8,582 bases of DNA from Acidobacteriota bacterium (lineage in GTDB: Bacteria > Acidobacteriota > Aminicenantia > Aminicenantales > Saccharicenantaceae). Where the stretch lies: positions 8,247 through 16,828 of the forward strand of contig DMVN01000070.1 of NCBI GenBank assembly GCA_003476685.1. The letters run 5' to 3'. Under the pieces are notes generated by a model. It saw only the letters and a list, made by a program, of their open reading frames with translations, made no database searches and was not told where the DNA came from. Below are positions 1 to 5,619 of this stretch, piece by piece. How positions within the stretch are numbered: position 1 is the stretch's first letter; each line of letters starts with the position of its first letter. A program made the translations under genes and the position numbers.

Positions 1-473
1 TTTTTGACCACAGCAAGTGCGAGAATGTGGTGACAAGGCGAGAAGACTGCACCGACCGCACCTGCCCGCTTCAGGACGAGTGCCGGCTGGATAAAGGAGC
101 CCCGTATTGCTTTAGAGCTTCGGTCGAAGCCCAGGCCATGCTTGACCCCAACTGGATGGCCGGCTCTCAGGGCTATGCTAAGAGGACCAACCTGAAAACG
201 CTGGTGATTCTGAGGAATGACAAGGTGTCGCCGGCAGTGGTGGAGCTGAGCAAGGAAGAAGCCTTAAGAATCCTGGAAAGCGGTGAGCCATCGGGCGCGG
301 TTAGATCGCTCGGGGCCAAGGCCCAGCCCTTCTTCAACCCGCATCTTCTGGTTATAAACGAAGACAAGCTGGCCATTCAACGGATGTTCTTCAGCCGGCT
401 GCTGGACCAGGTCAAGTGCTGCCTGGTAAATAGCGGCGTGGCCACCGCCGACCAGCTCAAAGCCCTCTTATAA
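1..473 (+). CDS. Cysteine-rich protein of unknown function, 3' part only
   Basis: I do not recognise this family. The frame is open from the window edge (first whole codon at 3) to a TAA at 471-473, and the residues before the first possible start (GTG at 27) read FDHSKCEN. No Shine-Dalgarno sequence precedes that GTG, so the gene most likely begins outside the window and about 156 residues are visible. The first visible part has five closely spaced cysteines (KC, DC, TC, EC, YC) within about 35 residues, which suggests a small metal-binding, iron-sulfur or disulfide-bonded module. The rest is a mixed soluble domain with no membrane segment, plus a CC pair near the C-terminus (QVKCCLVN). It converges with the AdoMet synthetase gene, leaving only 24 bp between the two stop codons and no obvious terminator. 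That the frame is a real gene is fairly sure; its role is unknown. Confidence 0.7.
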   Translation, partial: FDHSKCENVVTRREDCTDRTCPLQDECRLDKGAPYCFRASVEAQAMLDPNWMAGSQGYAKRTNLKTLVILRNDKVSPAVVELSKEEALRILESGEPSGAVRSLGAKAQPFFNPHLLVINEDKLAIQRMFFSRLLDQVKCCLVNSGVATADQLKALL

Positions 474-497
474 AAATCGGGACACCTTATATTTTTC

Positions 498-1697
498 CTA
501 ATAGATGGGCCAGCGGCGGCTGAGGAAGCCGTCGCGCACCTCCCGCCAGCTGCCCAGCACCTCATCGGCTATTTTCTTGATCTCGGTCTTGACCCGGCCG
601 GTCTCCAGGCCCCACAATTCAACATTCAGGGCCTGGGGCTCGGTAATAGGCTGGTTTATCTGGCTGACCATGTAAACATAAACCTGCTGGGCCTCCGGCA
701 TCTCCTTCACTATTCTGTCGGCGATGATCTGGCTCATGATGCTATATATCTTCCCGACATGGCTGACCGGGTTCTTGCCGGCCACCGCCTCCAGGCTCAT
801 CGGCCGGTAAGGCGTTATCAGCCCGTTGGCCCGATTTCCCCGCCCGACCTGTCCGTCGTCGCCGGCCTCGGCGCTGGTGCCGGTTACTGTCAGGTAGGCT
901 GTTGCCTCGGTGTCAGCATTATTGATGACGACCTCGACTTCCCGCCTGGTAAAGCGACGCACAAATTCCTGGCCCAGGAAGCAGGCCATTTCTTTTTTCA
1001 TCTGTTCATAGGTCTTTCTATCCTTAACCTCGCCGGCCACAAAGGCTGCGGCTATCGTCAGGGTGACCTTTTCTCCCTTTCTTACCCCCATTACCTTGAT
1101 ATCCTGACCCAGAGCCGGGAATCTCCGCTGCCCTTCCCGGTCATTAAGATATTTCTCCGTTTCCAGAACCAGCCTTTCCAGCTCACTCAGCGGGGCATAA
1201 CCCACGGCCAGAGAGGTGTCGTTGGCCCGGGGCGGCTTTTCGTCATCGACAAAGATGCTGACCAGGTCTTCGCTCCCCGAACGAATCAACAGCTTAACGT
1301 CAAAATATTCGGGTTTGAGATGGGGCACCTGCCCCATCATCCAGTCACCGATTCTTTTTTTCAGGTATTTTTCAACATCATCATCAATAATCTTTTTACC
1401 GTTCAATTCGCGGGTGGCCCGCCCCACAATGTATAACTGAAGCGGCTCAAATACCTGTCCGCCGCCGAAACCGGCGCTGGAATTTCCGCCAACCAGGACC
1501 GCCTTATCAACATTATGATGAAGAATCCTTCCTGTTTCCCGCCGGTATATTTCAGACAGGGCTACCGAAAGCTCTTCGGCCGCCCCGTCGCACAAAGAAT
1601 CGGGATGGCCTTTTCCCTTGCGCTCCACTATTTCCACCGGCATCTCCTCGGCCAGGAAATCCCGGCCGGCTCTCACCTCAAAATAAAATTCAGACAT
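498..1697 (-). CDS. mat: S-adenosylmethionine synthetase, archaeal type
   Basis: Makes S-adenosylmethionine from ATP and methionine in the cytoplasm, releasing phosphate and diphosphate. The 399-residue length is typical of the archaeal-type family (AdoMet synthetase family 2), which is only distantly related to bacterial MetK. Visible family marks are ERKGKGHPDSLCDG (about 25-38, with the GHPD ATP/metal motif), the glycine-rich VGGNSSAGFGGG (69-80), and a long conserved block at about 271-320 containing GTSAEAGDDGQVGRGNR, ITPYRP and NPVSHVGKIYS. I chose the ATG at 1695-1697 (MSEFYFEVRAG) because GGAGGA lies four bases upstream. The open frame runs on to 1892, but that stretch is riboswitch and leader RNA and gives an unconvincing, arginine/proline-rich peptide. 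A SAM-I riboswitch upstream implies feedback control by the product. Archaeal-type enzymes are known in some bacteria, and no second metK is visible here. Confidence 0.95.
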   Translation of the reverse strand: MSEFYFEVRAGRDFLAEEMPVEIVERKGKGHPDSLCDGAAEELSVALSEIYRRETGRILHHNVDKAVLVGGNSSAGFGGGQVFEPLQLYIVGRATRELNGKKIIDDDVEKYLKKRIGDWMMGQVPHLKPEYFDVKLLIRSGSEDLVSIFVDDEKPPRANDTSLAVGYAPLSELERLVLETEKYLNDREGQRRFPALGQDIKVMGVRKGEKVTLTIAAAFVAGEVKDRKTYEQMKKEMACFLGQEFVRRFTRREVEVVINNADTEATAYLTVTGTSAEAGDDGQVGRGNRANGLITPYRPMSLEAVAGKNPVSHVGKIYSIMSQIIADRIVKEMPEAQQVYVYMVSQINQPITEPQALNVELWGLETGRVKTEIKKIADEVLGSWREVRDGFLSRRWPIY

Positions 1698-1698
1698 T

Positions 1699-1741
1699 CT
1701 GTCCTCCAGAAAAATAAAATAATCCAGGAAACGGATGACAG
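1699..1741 (-). promoter_or_regulatory. Putative Shine-Dalgarno-sequestering hairpin of the riboswitch
   Basis: On the - strand CTGTCATCC (1741-1733) can pair with GGAGGACAG (1707-1699) at eight of nine positions, with one A-G mismatch, around a 25-nt A+T-rich loop. The 3' arm contains the whole Shine-Dalgarno sequence. No GC stem followed by a U-run lies between aptamer and gene, so translational control is the better guess. The 5' arm shares TCATC with the 5' strand of riboswitch helix P1 and could pair with GATGA of the P1 3' strand (1893-1889), which offers a possible switching route. The pairing is seen; the switching is inferred. Confidence 0.45.
1702..1707 (-). promoter_or_regulatory. 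Ribosome binding site of the AdoMet synthetase gene
   Basis: GGAGGA lies four bases before the ATG at 1695-1697. It fixes the start of the gene at MSEFYF and rules out the longer open frame. The site is also the 3' arm of a possible sequestering hairpin (1699-1741). Confidence 0.8.
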
Positions 1742-1797
1742 GTGGGATACGTACCGGGGTGTAATAAAACCGGATATGATCGCAGTCTCTCCACCGC

Positions 1798-1856
1798 GGT
1801 CTCCGCTCCCTAATTTCTGGCGAGGCGCCTCTCTTCTGTTCGAGAGGAGCGGGACC
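1798..1856 (-). promoter_or_regulatory. Strong stem-loop in the leader between riboswitch and gene
   Basis: On the - strand GGTC-CCGCTCC (1856-1846) pairs with GGAGCGG-A-GACC (1809-1798): eleven base pairs with a single bulged A at 1802. A competing inner hairpin, CCTCTC (1847-1842) with GAGAGG (1833-1828), overlaps the outer stem by two bases, so the two cannot form completely together. No U-run follows, so it is not an intrinsic terminator. It lies in the riboswitch expression platform; its role is unknown. Confidence 0.5.
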
Positions 1857-1884
1857 TGGTGGCGATGCTCGCTTTCGCCCCACT

Positions 1885-2004
1885 CCCCTCATCTTTCGTC
1901 CCGGCCGCAGCCGGAACTCAACGCTTTTGGCACCTTGCTCCAGCCGGGAGCAGGTTGCCGGGCTTCATCGGGCGCGTTAACCCTCTGCCTCTCTGGATGA
2001 GAGG
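1885..2004 (-). ncRNA. SAM-I riboswitch (S box), variant
   Basis: A cis-acting aptamer that binds S-adenosylmethionine, upstream of the AdoMet synthetase gene. All core parts are visible on the - strand. P1 is CCTCTCATC (2004-1996) with GATGAGGGG (1893-1885), nine pairs. The P2 kink-turn region is AGAGGCAGAGGG then GATGAAGCC (about 1992-1961). P3 is GGCAACC (1959-1953) with GGTGCC (1934-1929), capped by TGCTCC/GGAGCA. P4 is TTCCGGC (1916-1910) with GCCGGGA (1905-1899) and loop TGCG, followed by the conserved GAAAGATGAG. The P2 loop differs from the usual ACTGG: it is TTAACGC (1980-1974), and the J3/4 segment is enlarged and contains GCGTTGA (1924-1918), complementary over seven positions including one G-T. 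This predicts an extended pseudoknot. The SAM-I class is secure; the variant pairing is read from sequence alone. Confidence 0.93.
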
Positions 2005-2027
2005 ATGAGAACGCCAGCGCCACGCTA

Positions 2028-2056
2028 ATTATAAACCTAAAAAAAGGGGGACACAA
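2028..2056 (-). promoter_or_regulatory. Sigma-70-type promoter of the riboswitch/AdoMet synthetase transcript
   Basis: On the - strand a perfect TATAAT (2033-2028) stands 17 bp downstream of TTGTGT (2056-2051; three of six matches to TTGACA). Initiation about seven bases after the -10 would fall near 2021, roughly 15-18 nt before the first base of riboswitch helix P1, which is the expected layout. The spacer is unusual: seven T and five C in a row. Confidence 0.65.
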
Positions 2057-2428
2057 TACTCGTTTCCCAATTTTTTATATTTTTCTGGTATTGCCGGCAA
2101 CTATTAGCCTTCTTAAGAAAGGCCGGAACTGTCGCTCAGATTAAACCTGGCTCGCTTCCCCAATTTAGTAATTAATGATTTCCCCCTCTTCGCTCTGGTT
2201 GTAATGAGCAGCCCATATTTCTTCACCCGTTGGGACCTGACGCGCAAAGTTCAACTAACCAGGGTAATGGAAAAGTTATCGGGCTAAGGCGCTATCTTAC
2301 CCATTTTTTTGCCTAATATTTTTTACCAGCGGCCTCCAGATATTCGCCGATTTACATTCTGGAGTAATACGACCCATAAAACCGCCACCACTCTGCTCTG
2401 CTACGGTCAGGCGAAAAAACCCGACACC
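2057..2428. other. Intergenic stretch without a convincing gene
   Basis: About 370 bp between the AdoMet synthetase promoter and the 3' end of the downstream amidohydrolase gene. I see no RNA gene and no complete coding region. Two short + strand frames read as mildly protein-like but lack a proper start: one to a stop near 2173-2175 (ending KPGSLPQFSN) and one from 2117 to 2284 (ending TRVMEKLSG). A small dyad GCCTT/AAGGC sits at 2107-2123. GGGTAA (2262-2267) can pair with TTACCC (2297-2302) before a T-run at 2304-2310, but no gene on that strand needs a terminator here. No clear terminator for the amidohydrolase gene was found either. Confidence 0.5.
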
Positions 2429-3877
2429 TCATTCTCCCCCAATTAGAACCCGCTTGACACGGCTGCGATAGTCCAAGGGGTGTCCGCTAAAAATAACCAG
2501 GTCGGCCTCCTTGCCCGGCTCCAGGCTCCCAATCTTCCCGGCCACTCCCATCACTTCGGCTGCGTTGATGGTGATAGCCTTTAGCGCTTCCTCTTCGGGC
2601 AGACCTCCCCGCACGGCCAGGGCGGCCACCAGCGGCAGCTCCTCCAGGGTCCCCAACCCGTACTGTACCTCGCTTTGCAGCACCACCTTAACCCCGGCGG
2701 CCTGCAGCCGGGCGGCGTTGGTGGTAGCTACCCGCTCGGTTTCGGTTCGCTTGGGTCCGATACCAAAAGGACCCACAATGACCGGAATTTTTCTTCTGGC
2801 AATTTCTTCCGCCAGAAGATAACCCTCGGCGCAGCCGACCAGAACCGCCTTCAGCCGGAACTCGTCCACCAGCCTCAAAGCCGCGCTGATATCATCAACC
2901 CGGTAGCATTCAATAAAAGCGGTCAATTCTCCCCGCATCACCCTGGCCAGCGCTTCCAGCCGCAAATCCCTTTTCGGGGCCTGGATATCCGCCGCATCTT
3001 TCCGGGCTTTTCTGGCTTCAGCCAGTTTCTTTTCATAGGCCGACCATTTTTCGGCGTATTCCCGGGCTTCCAGCAACGCCTGGCGGATCACATAGACATT
3101 GCCCATCCTGGTGGATGGCAACCGGCCTTTTTCTCCGAAAGCCTGCTTGGGGCCTTCCCCGATAGAGAATTTGACCCCGGCCGGAGACAGAAGGACCATC
3201 TCTTCCACCGTTTTGCCCCGGAGCCTGACGGCGGCCATCTGGCCGCCTATCACCGACCGGCGCCCCGGCGTTACCAGGGCCGCAGTAATTCCGGCCGCCC
3301 GGGCCTGAACTATCCTCTTATCAAACGGGTTCAGTCCGTCTATTACACTTAGCTGGGCCACGTTCGGCTCCGACAGCTCTTCATTTTCGCTGCGGCCGGT
3401 TTCATCAACCAATCCCAGGGAAGAATGGGCATCGATCAAACCCGGCAGCACCCAGCCTTCTGGTTCTTCGATAATCTCCGCCCCTTGAGGCAAGGTAAGA
3501 TTAGTGCCCACCTGCTTGATCTTCCCGTCCTCGATTATTATCATCCCGTTTTCCAGGGCCGGCCCGGCCATGGTCAGAATCTTGGCGGCTTTGATTACCA
3601 GGACCCGGGGCGGGCTGTCACCCGAACTGGCAGCCAGAGCGCCCGGCCTCGCCAGCCCAGCAGCCGCGTTCATAAGCAGGAAACAAAAAAAGAGCGCGCC
3701 AGCCACCGCCGTTGCTGCTGCGTTTGCCCCAGCAGTTGGATTTAACCCGACTCTCAAAAGACCGGTAATCAGCCTCTTCGCCTTCCGCATCTCTTCACCC
3801 CTGCGCCTTTCACGCGTTCTCACCTTAATTTCTATTTTACCTGAACCAAATTTTTCCGAATTAAATCCTGATTTCAT
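2429..3877 (-). CDS. Exported amidohydrolase-family protein with degenerate metal site (likely pseudoenzyme)
   Basis: A 482-residue member of the amidohydrolase superfamily (imidazolonepropionase-like, COG1228 type) and clear paralogue of the gene just upstream. Shared marks are VLPGLIDAHS (about 143-152), TPGRRSVIGGQMA (203-215), a block around RMGNVYVIRQALLEAREY (257-274), the VDDI segment (327-330), and the C-terminal AITINAAEVMG...GSLEPGKEADLVIFSG. Most metal ligands are gone: HSH is HSS (H151, S153), the strand-5 histidine is E323, the strand-6 histidine is C349, and the strand-8 aspartate is E403. A hydrophobic segment at about 52-70 followed by an alanine-rich stretch suggests a signal peptide, so it probably acts outside the cytoplasm. 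I chose the ATG at 3875-3877 because GGAGG lies four bases upstream. ATG at 3788-3790 (MRKAKRLITG, with GGGGTG upstream) would give a more standard signal peptide and is a real alternative. Substrate unknown. Confidence 0.85.
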   Translation of the reverse strand: MKSGFNSEKFGSGKIEIKVRTRERRRGEEMRKAKRLITGLLRVGLNPTAGANAAATAVAGALFFCFLLMNAAAGLARPGALAASSGDSPPRVLVIKAAKILTMAGPALENGMIIIEDGKIKQVGTNLTLPQGAEIIEEPEGWVLPGLIDAHSSLGLVDETGRSENEELSEPNVAQLSVIDGLNPFDKRIVQARAAGITAALVTPGRRSVIGGQMAAVRLRGKTVEEMVLLSPAGVKFSIGEGPKQAFGEKGRLPSTRMGNVYVIRQALLEAREYAEKWSAYEKKLAEARKARKDAADIQAPKRDLRLEALARVMRGELTAFIECYRVDDISAALRLVDEFRLKAVLVGCAEGYLLAEEIARRKIPVIVGPFGIGPKRTETERVATTNAARLQAAGVKVVLQSEVQYGLGTLEELPLVAALAVRGGLPEEEALKAITINAAEVMGVAGKIGSLEPGKEADLVIFSGHPLDYRSRVKRVLIGGE

Positions 3878-3880
3878 GTT

Positions 3881-3886
3881 ACCTCC
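3881..3886 (-). promoter_or_regulatory. Ribosome binding site deciding the start of the second amidohydrolase
   Basis: GGAGGT on the - strand lies three bases before the ATG at 3875-3877 (GGAGG lies four). It is the best-placed Shine-Dalgarno sequence among the possible starts, and it argues against the longer open frame that runs up to 4021. Confidence 0.6.
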
Positions 3887-3904
3887 ATCAGCCCAGGGAC
3901 AAAT

Positions 3905-3938
3905 AAAAAACCATAGCCGGCAAAAATCCAGCCGGCCA
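3905..3938 (-). terminator. Possible intrinsic terminator or attenuator between the two amidohydrolase genes
   Basis: On the - strand TGGCCGGC (3938-3931) pairs with GCCGGCTA (3921-3914) over eight positions including one G-T, around a nine-base loop. Three bases later comes a run of six T (3910-3905). It lies about 135 bp past the stop of the upstream amidohydrolase and just before the Shine-Dalgarno sequence of the next one, so it would set the ratio of the two products if it works. The gap before the T-run makes it less than ideal. Confidence 0.45.
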
Positions 3939-4071
3939 ATTGGAACCACAAAGCCCCGGGCGGAATTTCCTGGCCAGCTTAATATTTTCAGAACCGCATC
4001 CTTCCCACTCCCCCGTCGCAAGACAGTTCAGGCTTCCCGGCACCGTCTCCTCAACAAAAACCTGGCCCACT

Positions 4072-5451
4072 TCAATTTCCTCCCAGTTTCGGATTTCTGT
4101 AAACTTCCCGGCCGTCTATGAACACCCGCAGTGCTTCCTGCCGGACATCGAACAGGTCGCCGCTCCAGACGACCAGGTCGGCATCCTTACCCTTTTCCAG
4201 GCTGCCCAGCCTATCTTCCAGGCCGGCCAGCCGGGCCGGATTAATGGTAATGGCCCTGAGCGCGGCCTCGGCTTCCATTCCGTACTTCACGGCCAGGGCG
4301 GCCTGGGTTCTCAGGAATGGTTGCTGCACCACGTCGGCATCGGTCATGATACAAACTTCCACTCCGCGCCGGTAAAGATAGTCGGCCAGGTTGATTAGCC
4401 GGTTTTGGTCATCATAGGTTATCATTCGCGGCCCGACCACAACCACCACTTTATTACTGGCCAGTTCCTCGGCCACTTTGTAGGCTTCCTCAGCGTGAGC
4501 CAGCGACAGCTGCTTGAAGCCGAACTCATTGGCCAGACGGACGGCCGTCATGATGTCATCGGCCGTACCGACGTGGATATGAACCGGAATTTTACGGTCG
4601 AGCACCAGCAACATGGCCTCTTTCTTCAGGTCGCGGGGCGGCGGGCTGGCGCCTGGATTCTTTCTCTTCTCCTTCTCGTAATTTTCCAGGGCCTTCTTGT
4701 ACTCTGCAGCCTCCAGCATGGCCTGGCGTACCAGAAAGGCGGTCCCCATCTTGGTCATGGGCATCTGGCCTTTCTGGGCGTAAGCCCCCTTGCGGCCGAG
4801 GGCCATTTTCATGTCAGCCGGAAATTTTAGGCACATCTCGTCCACGGTCCGGCCACGGAGCTTGAGCACCGCTGACTGTCCGCCGATGACATTGCCCGAA
4901 CCGGGGCGAACCACAGCAGCCGTTACCCCCTCGGCCACTGCGTTCAAAAATTGATTTTTGTCGGGCCCCAGGCCCTCGGGATGAATGGAGTCTATAATCC
5001 GGAGCTGGGGAGTAACCGGGTCTGACATTTCATTATCCTCGGTCACTCCGCCGCTCGGCCCCAGTCCCAGGTGGGAATGGGCGTCTATGAGTCCGGGTGT
5101 GACGAGGCACCCGCGGGCCTCAATTATTCTGGTTCCTTCCGGGATTTTGATGTTTTCCCCGACCTCAACAATCTTGCCAGCCCGTATCAGGATTGTCCCC
5201 TTTTCATAATTCTGGCCGGAAGCAGTCAGGATGCGAGCTCCGGTTATGGCCATCTGTTCGGGCTCGCTTTGCGCCTTAGGCCCGTCGTCGCCGACCAATT
5301 TAATCGTCAGGTTACAGAGCAGAAGAAAAGAAAGAAATAAGGTTACAAGCTTCGCCCTGGCTGCCCCGAACCGGCGATTTTCAGGCGCGGGTGCGGATGG
5401 TGTTTTTAACCAGAAAATTCTTAAGCCAGAAAGTTTGATAACGCTCATCAT
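4072..5451 (-). CDS. Exported amidohydrolase (imidazolonepropionase-like), metal site intact
   Basis: A 459-residue amidohydrolase superfamily enzyme expected to hydrolyse C-N bonds in a cyclic amide, peptide-like or related substrate; the substrate cannot be read from sequence. Metal-site residues are visible in order: HSH in PGLIDAHSHLGLG (H125, H127), strand 5 VHIHVGTADDI (H293), strand 6 SLAHAEEAY (H319) and strand 8 IMTDADV (D371). The N-terminal beta domain (LTASGQNYEKGTILI, about 76-90) and C-terminal AITINPARLAG...GSLEKGKDADLVVWSG are typical. A hydrophobic run at about 35-49 (LVTLFLSFLLL) preceded by basic residues indicates a signal peptide or anchor, so it likely sits in the periplasm or at the membrane. 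The start is ambiguous between adjacent ATGs at 5449-5451 and 5446-5448; GGGAG upstream is better spaced for the second. The next gene, 195 bp downstream, is its degenerate paralogue. Confidence 0.9.
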   Translation of the reverse strand: MMSVIKLSGLRIFWLKTPSAPAPENRRFGAARAKLVTLFLSFLLLCNLTIKLVGDDGPKAQSEPEQMAITGARILTASGQNYEKGTILIRAGKIVEVGENIKIPEGTRIIEARGCLVTPGLIDAHSHLGLGPSGGVTEDNEMSDPVTPQLRIIDSIHPEGLGPDKNQFLNAVAEGVTAAVVRPGSGNVIGGQSAVLKLRGRTVDEMCLKFPADMKMALGRKGAYAQKGQMPMTKMGTAFLVRQAMLEAAEYKKALENYEKEKRKNPGASPPPRDLKKEAMLLVLDRKIPVHIHVGTADDIMTAVRLANEFGFKQLSLAHAEEAYKVAEELASNKVVVVVGPRMITYDDQNRLINLADYLYRRGVEVCIMTDADVVQQPFLRTQAALAVKYGMEAEAALRAITINPARLAGLEDRLGSLEKGKDADLVVWSGDLFDVRQEALRVFIDGREVYRNPKLGGN

Positions 5452-5558
5452 TGCTCCCGTTTACTCCTTGGGTCTAATTTTACCAGAGCCAATTCTACTA
5501 AATTATCAAAATAAAAAATACATTCCGAACAGACGCTGAAATAACCCGGATGATGAGG

Positions 5559-5585
5559 AAAAAAGCCCCGGCAATATAGCCGGGC
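5559..5585 (-). terminator. Intrinsic terminator
   Basis: On the - strand GCCCGGC (5585-5579), loop TATATT, then GCCGGGGC (5572-5565), followed at once by six T (5564-5559). The stem is G+C-rich, with six continuous pairs, a bulge and a closing pair. It can end transcription from the plsC side. Because it stands about 108 bp before the amidohydrolase start codon, it could also be a leader attenuator for that gene. Confidence 0.85.
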
Positions 5586-5619
5586 AACCTGGCCGGCAGC
5601 TCTGAGCTGGGCTGGTTGC
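5584..5619. other. Hairpin abutting the terminator
   Basis: GCAACC (5584-5589) pairs with GGTTGC (5614-5619), and an inner stem CAGCT (5597-5601) pairs with AGCTG (5605-5609). The outer arm shares its last two bases with the terminator stem, so the two structures partly compete on the - strand transcript. The function is unknown; it may be an anti-terminator partner or simply an extra stem. Confidence 0.5.

Noticed and set aside
759..1436. 225-codon open frame on the + strand
   Set aside because: Antisense shadow of the AdoMet synthetase gene, with no family resemblance and no ribosome binding site.
1751..1860. Possible tRNA or small RNA gene between riboswitch and mat
   Set aside because: No cloverleaf, no T-loop consensus and no separate promoter; it is better explained as leader RNA.
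1698..1892. N-terminal extension of the AdoMet synthetase frame
   Set aside because: The frame is open, but the DNA is riboswitch and leader, the peptide is unlike the family N-terminus, and a good Shine-Dalgarno sequence serves the ATG at 1697.
1515..2000. 161-codon open frame on the + strand across the mat start and riboswitch
   Set aside because: Lies opposite a gene start and a structured RNA; the composition is not protein-like.
2262..2310. GGGTAA/TTACCC plus T-run as a + strand terminator
   Set aside because: The loop is 29 nt and no + strand gene ends upstream of it.
2675..3352. 225-codon open frame on the + strand
   Set aside because: Antisense shadow of the degenerate amidohydrolase, whose own frame carries clear family motifs.
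3878..4021. 48-residue N-terminal extension of the downstream amidohydrolase
   Set aside because: Would run through the terminator-like hairpin; GGAGGT directly before 3877 supports the shorter start.
3888..4070. 60-codon open frame on the - strand between the amidohydrolase genes
   Set aside because: GTG start with no ribosome binding site, overlaps the hairpin, and the peptide has no recognisable features.
3504..4121. 205-codon open frame on the + strand
   Set aside because: Covers the amidohydrolase N-terminus in antisense and the intergenic gap; no recognisable domain.
4405..4830. 141-codon open frame on the + strand
   Set aside because: Antisense shadow of the intact amidohydrolase.
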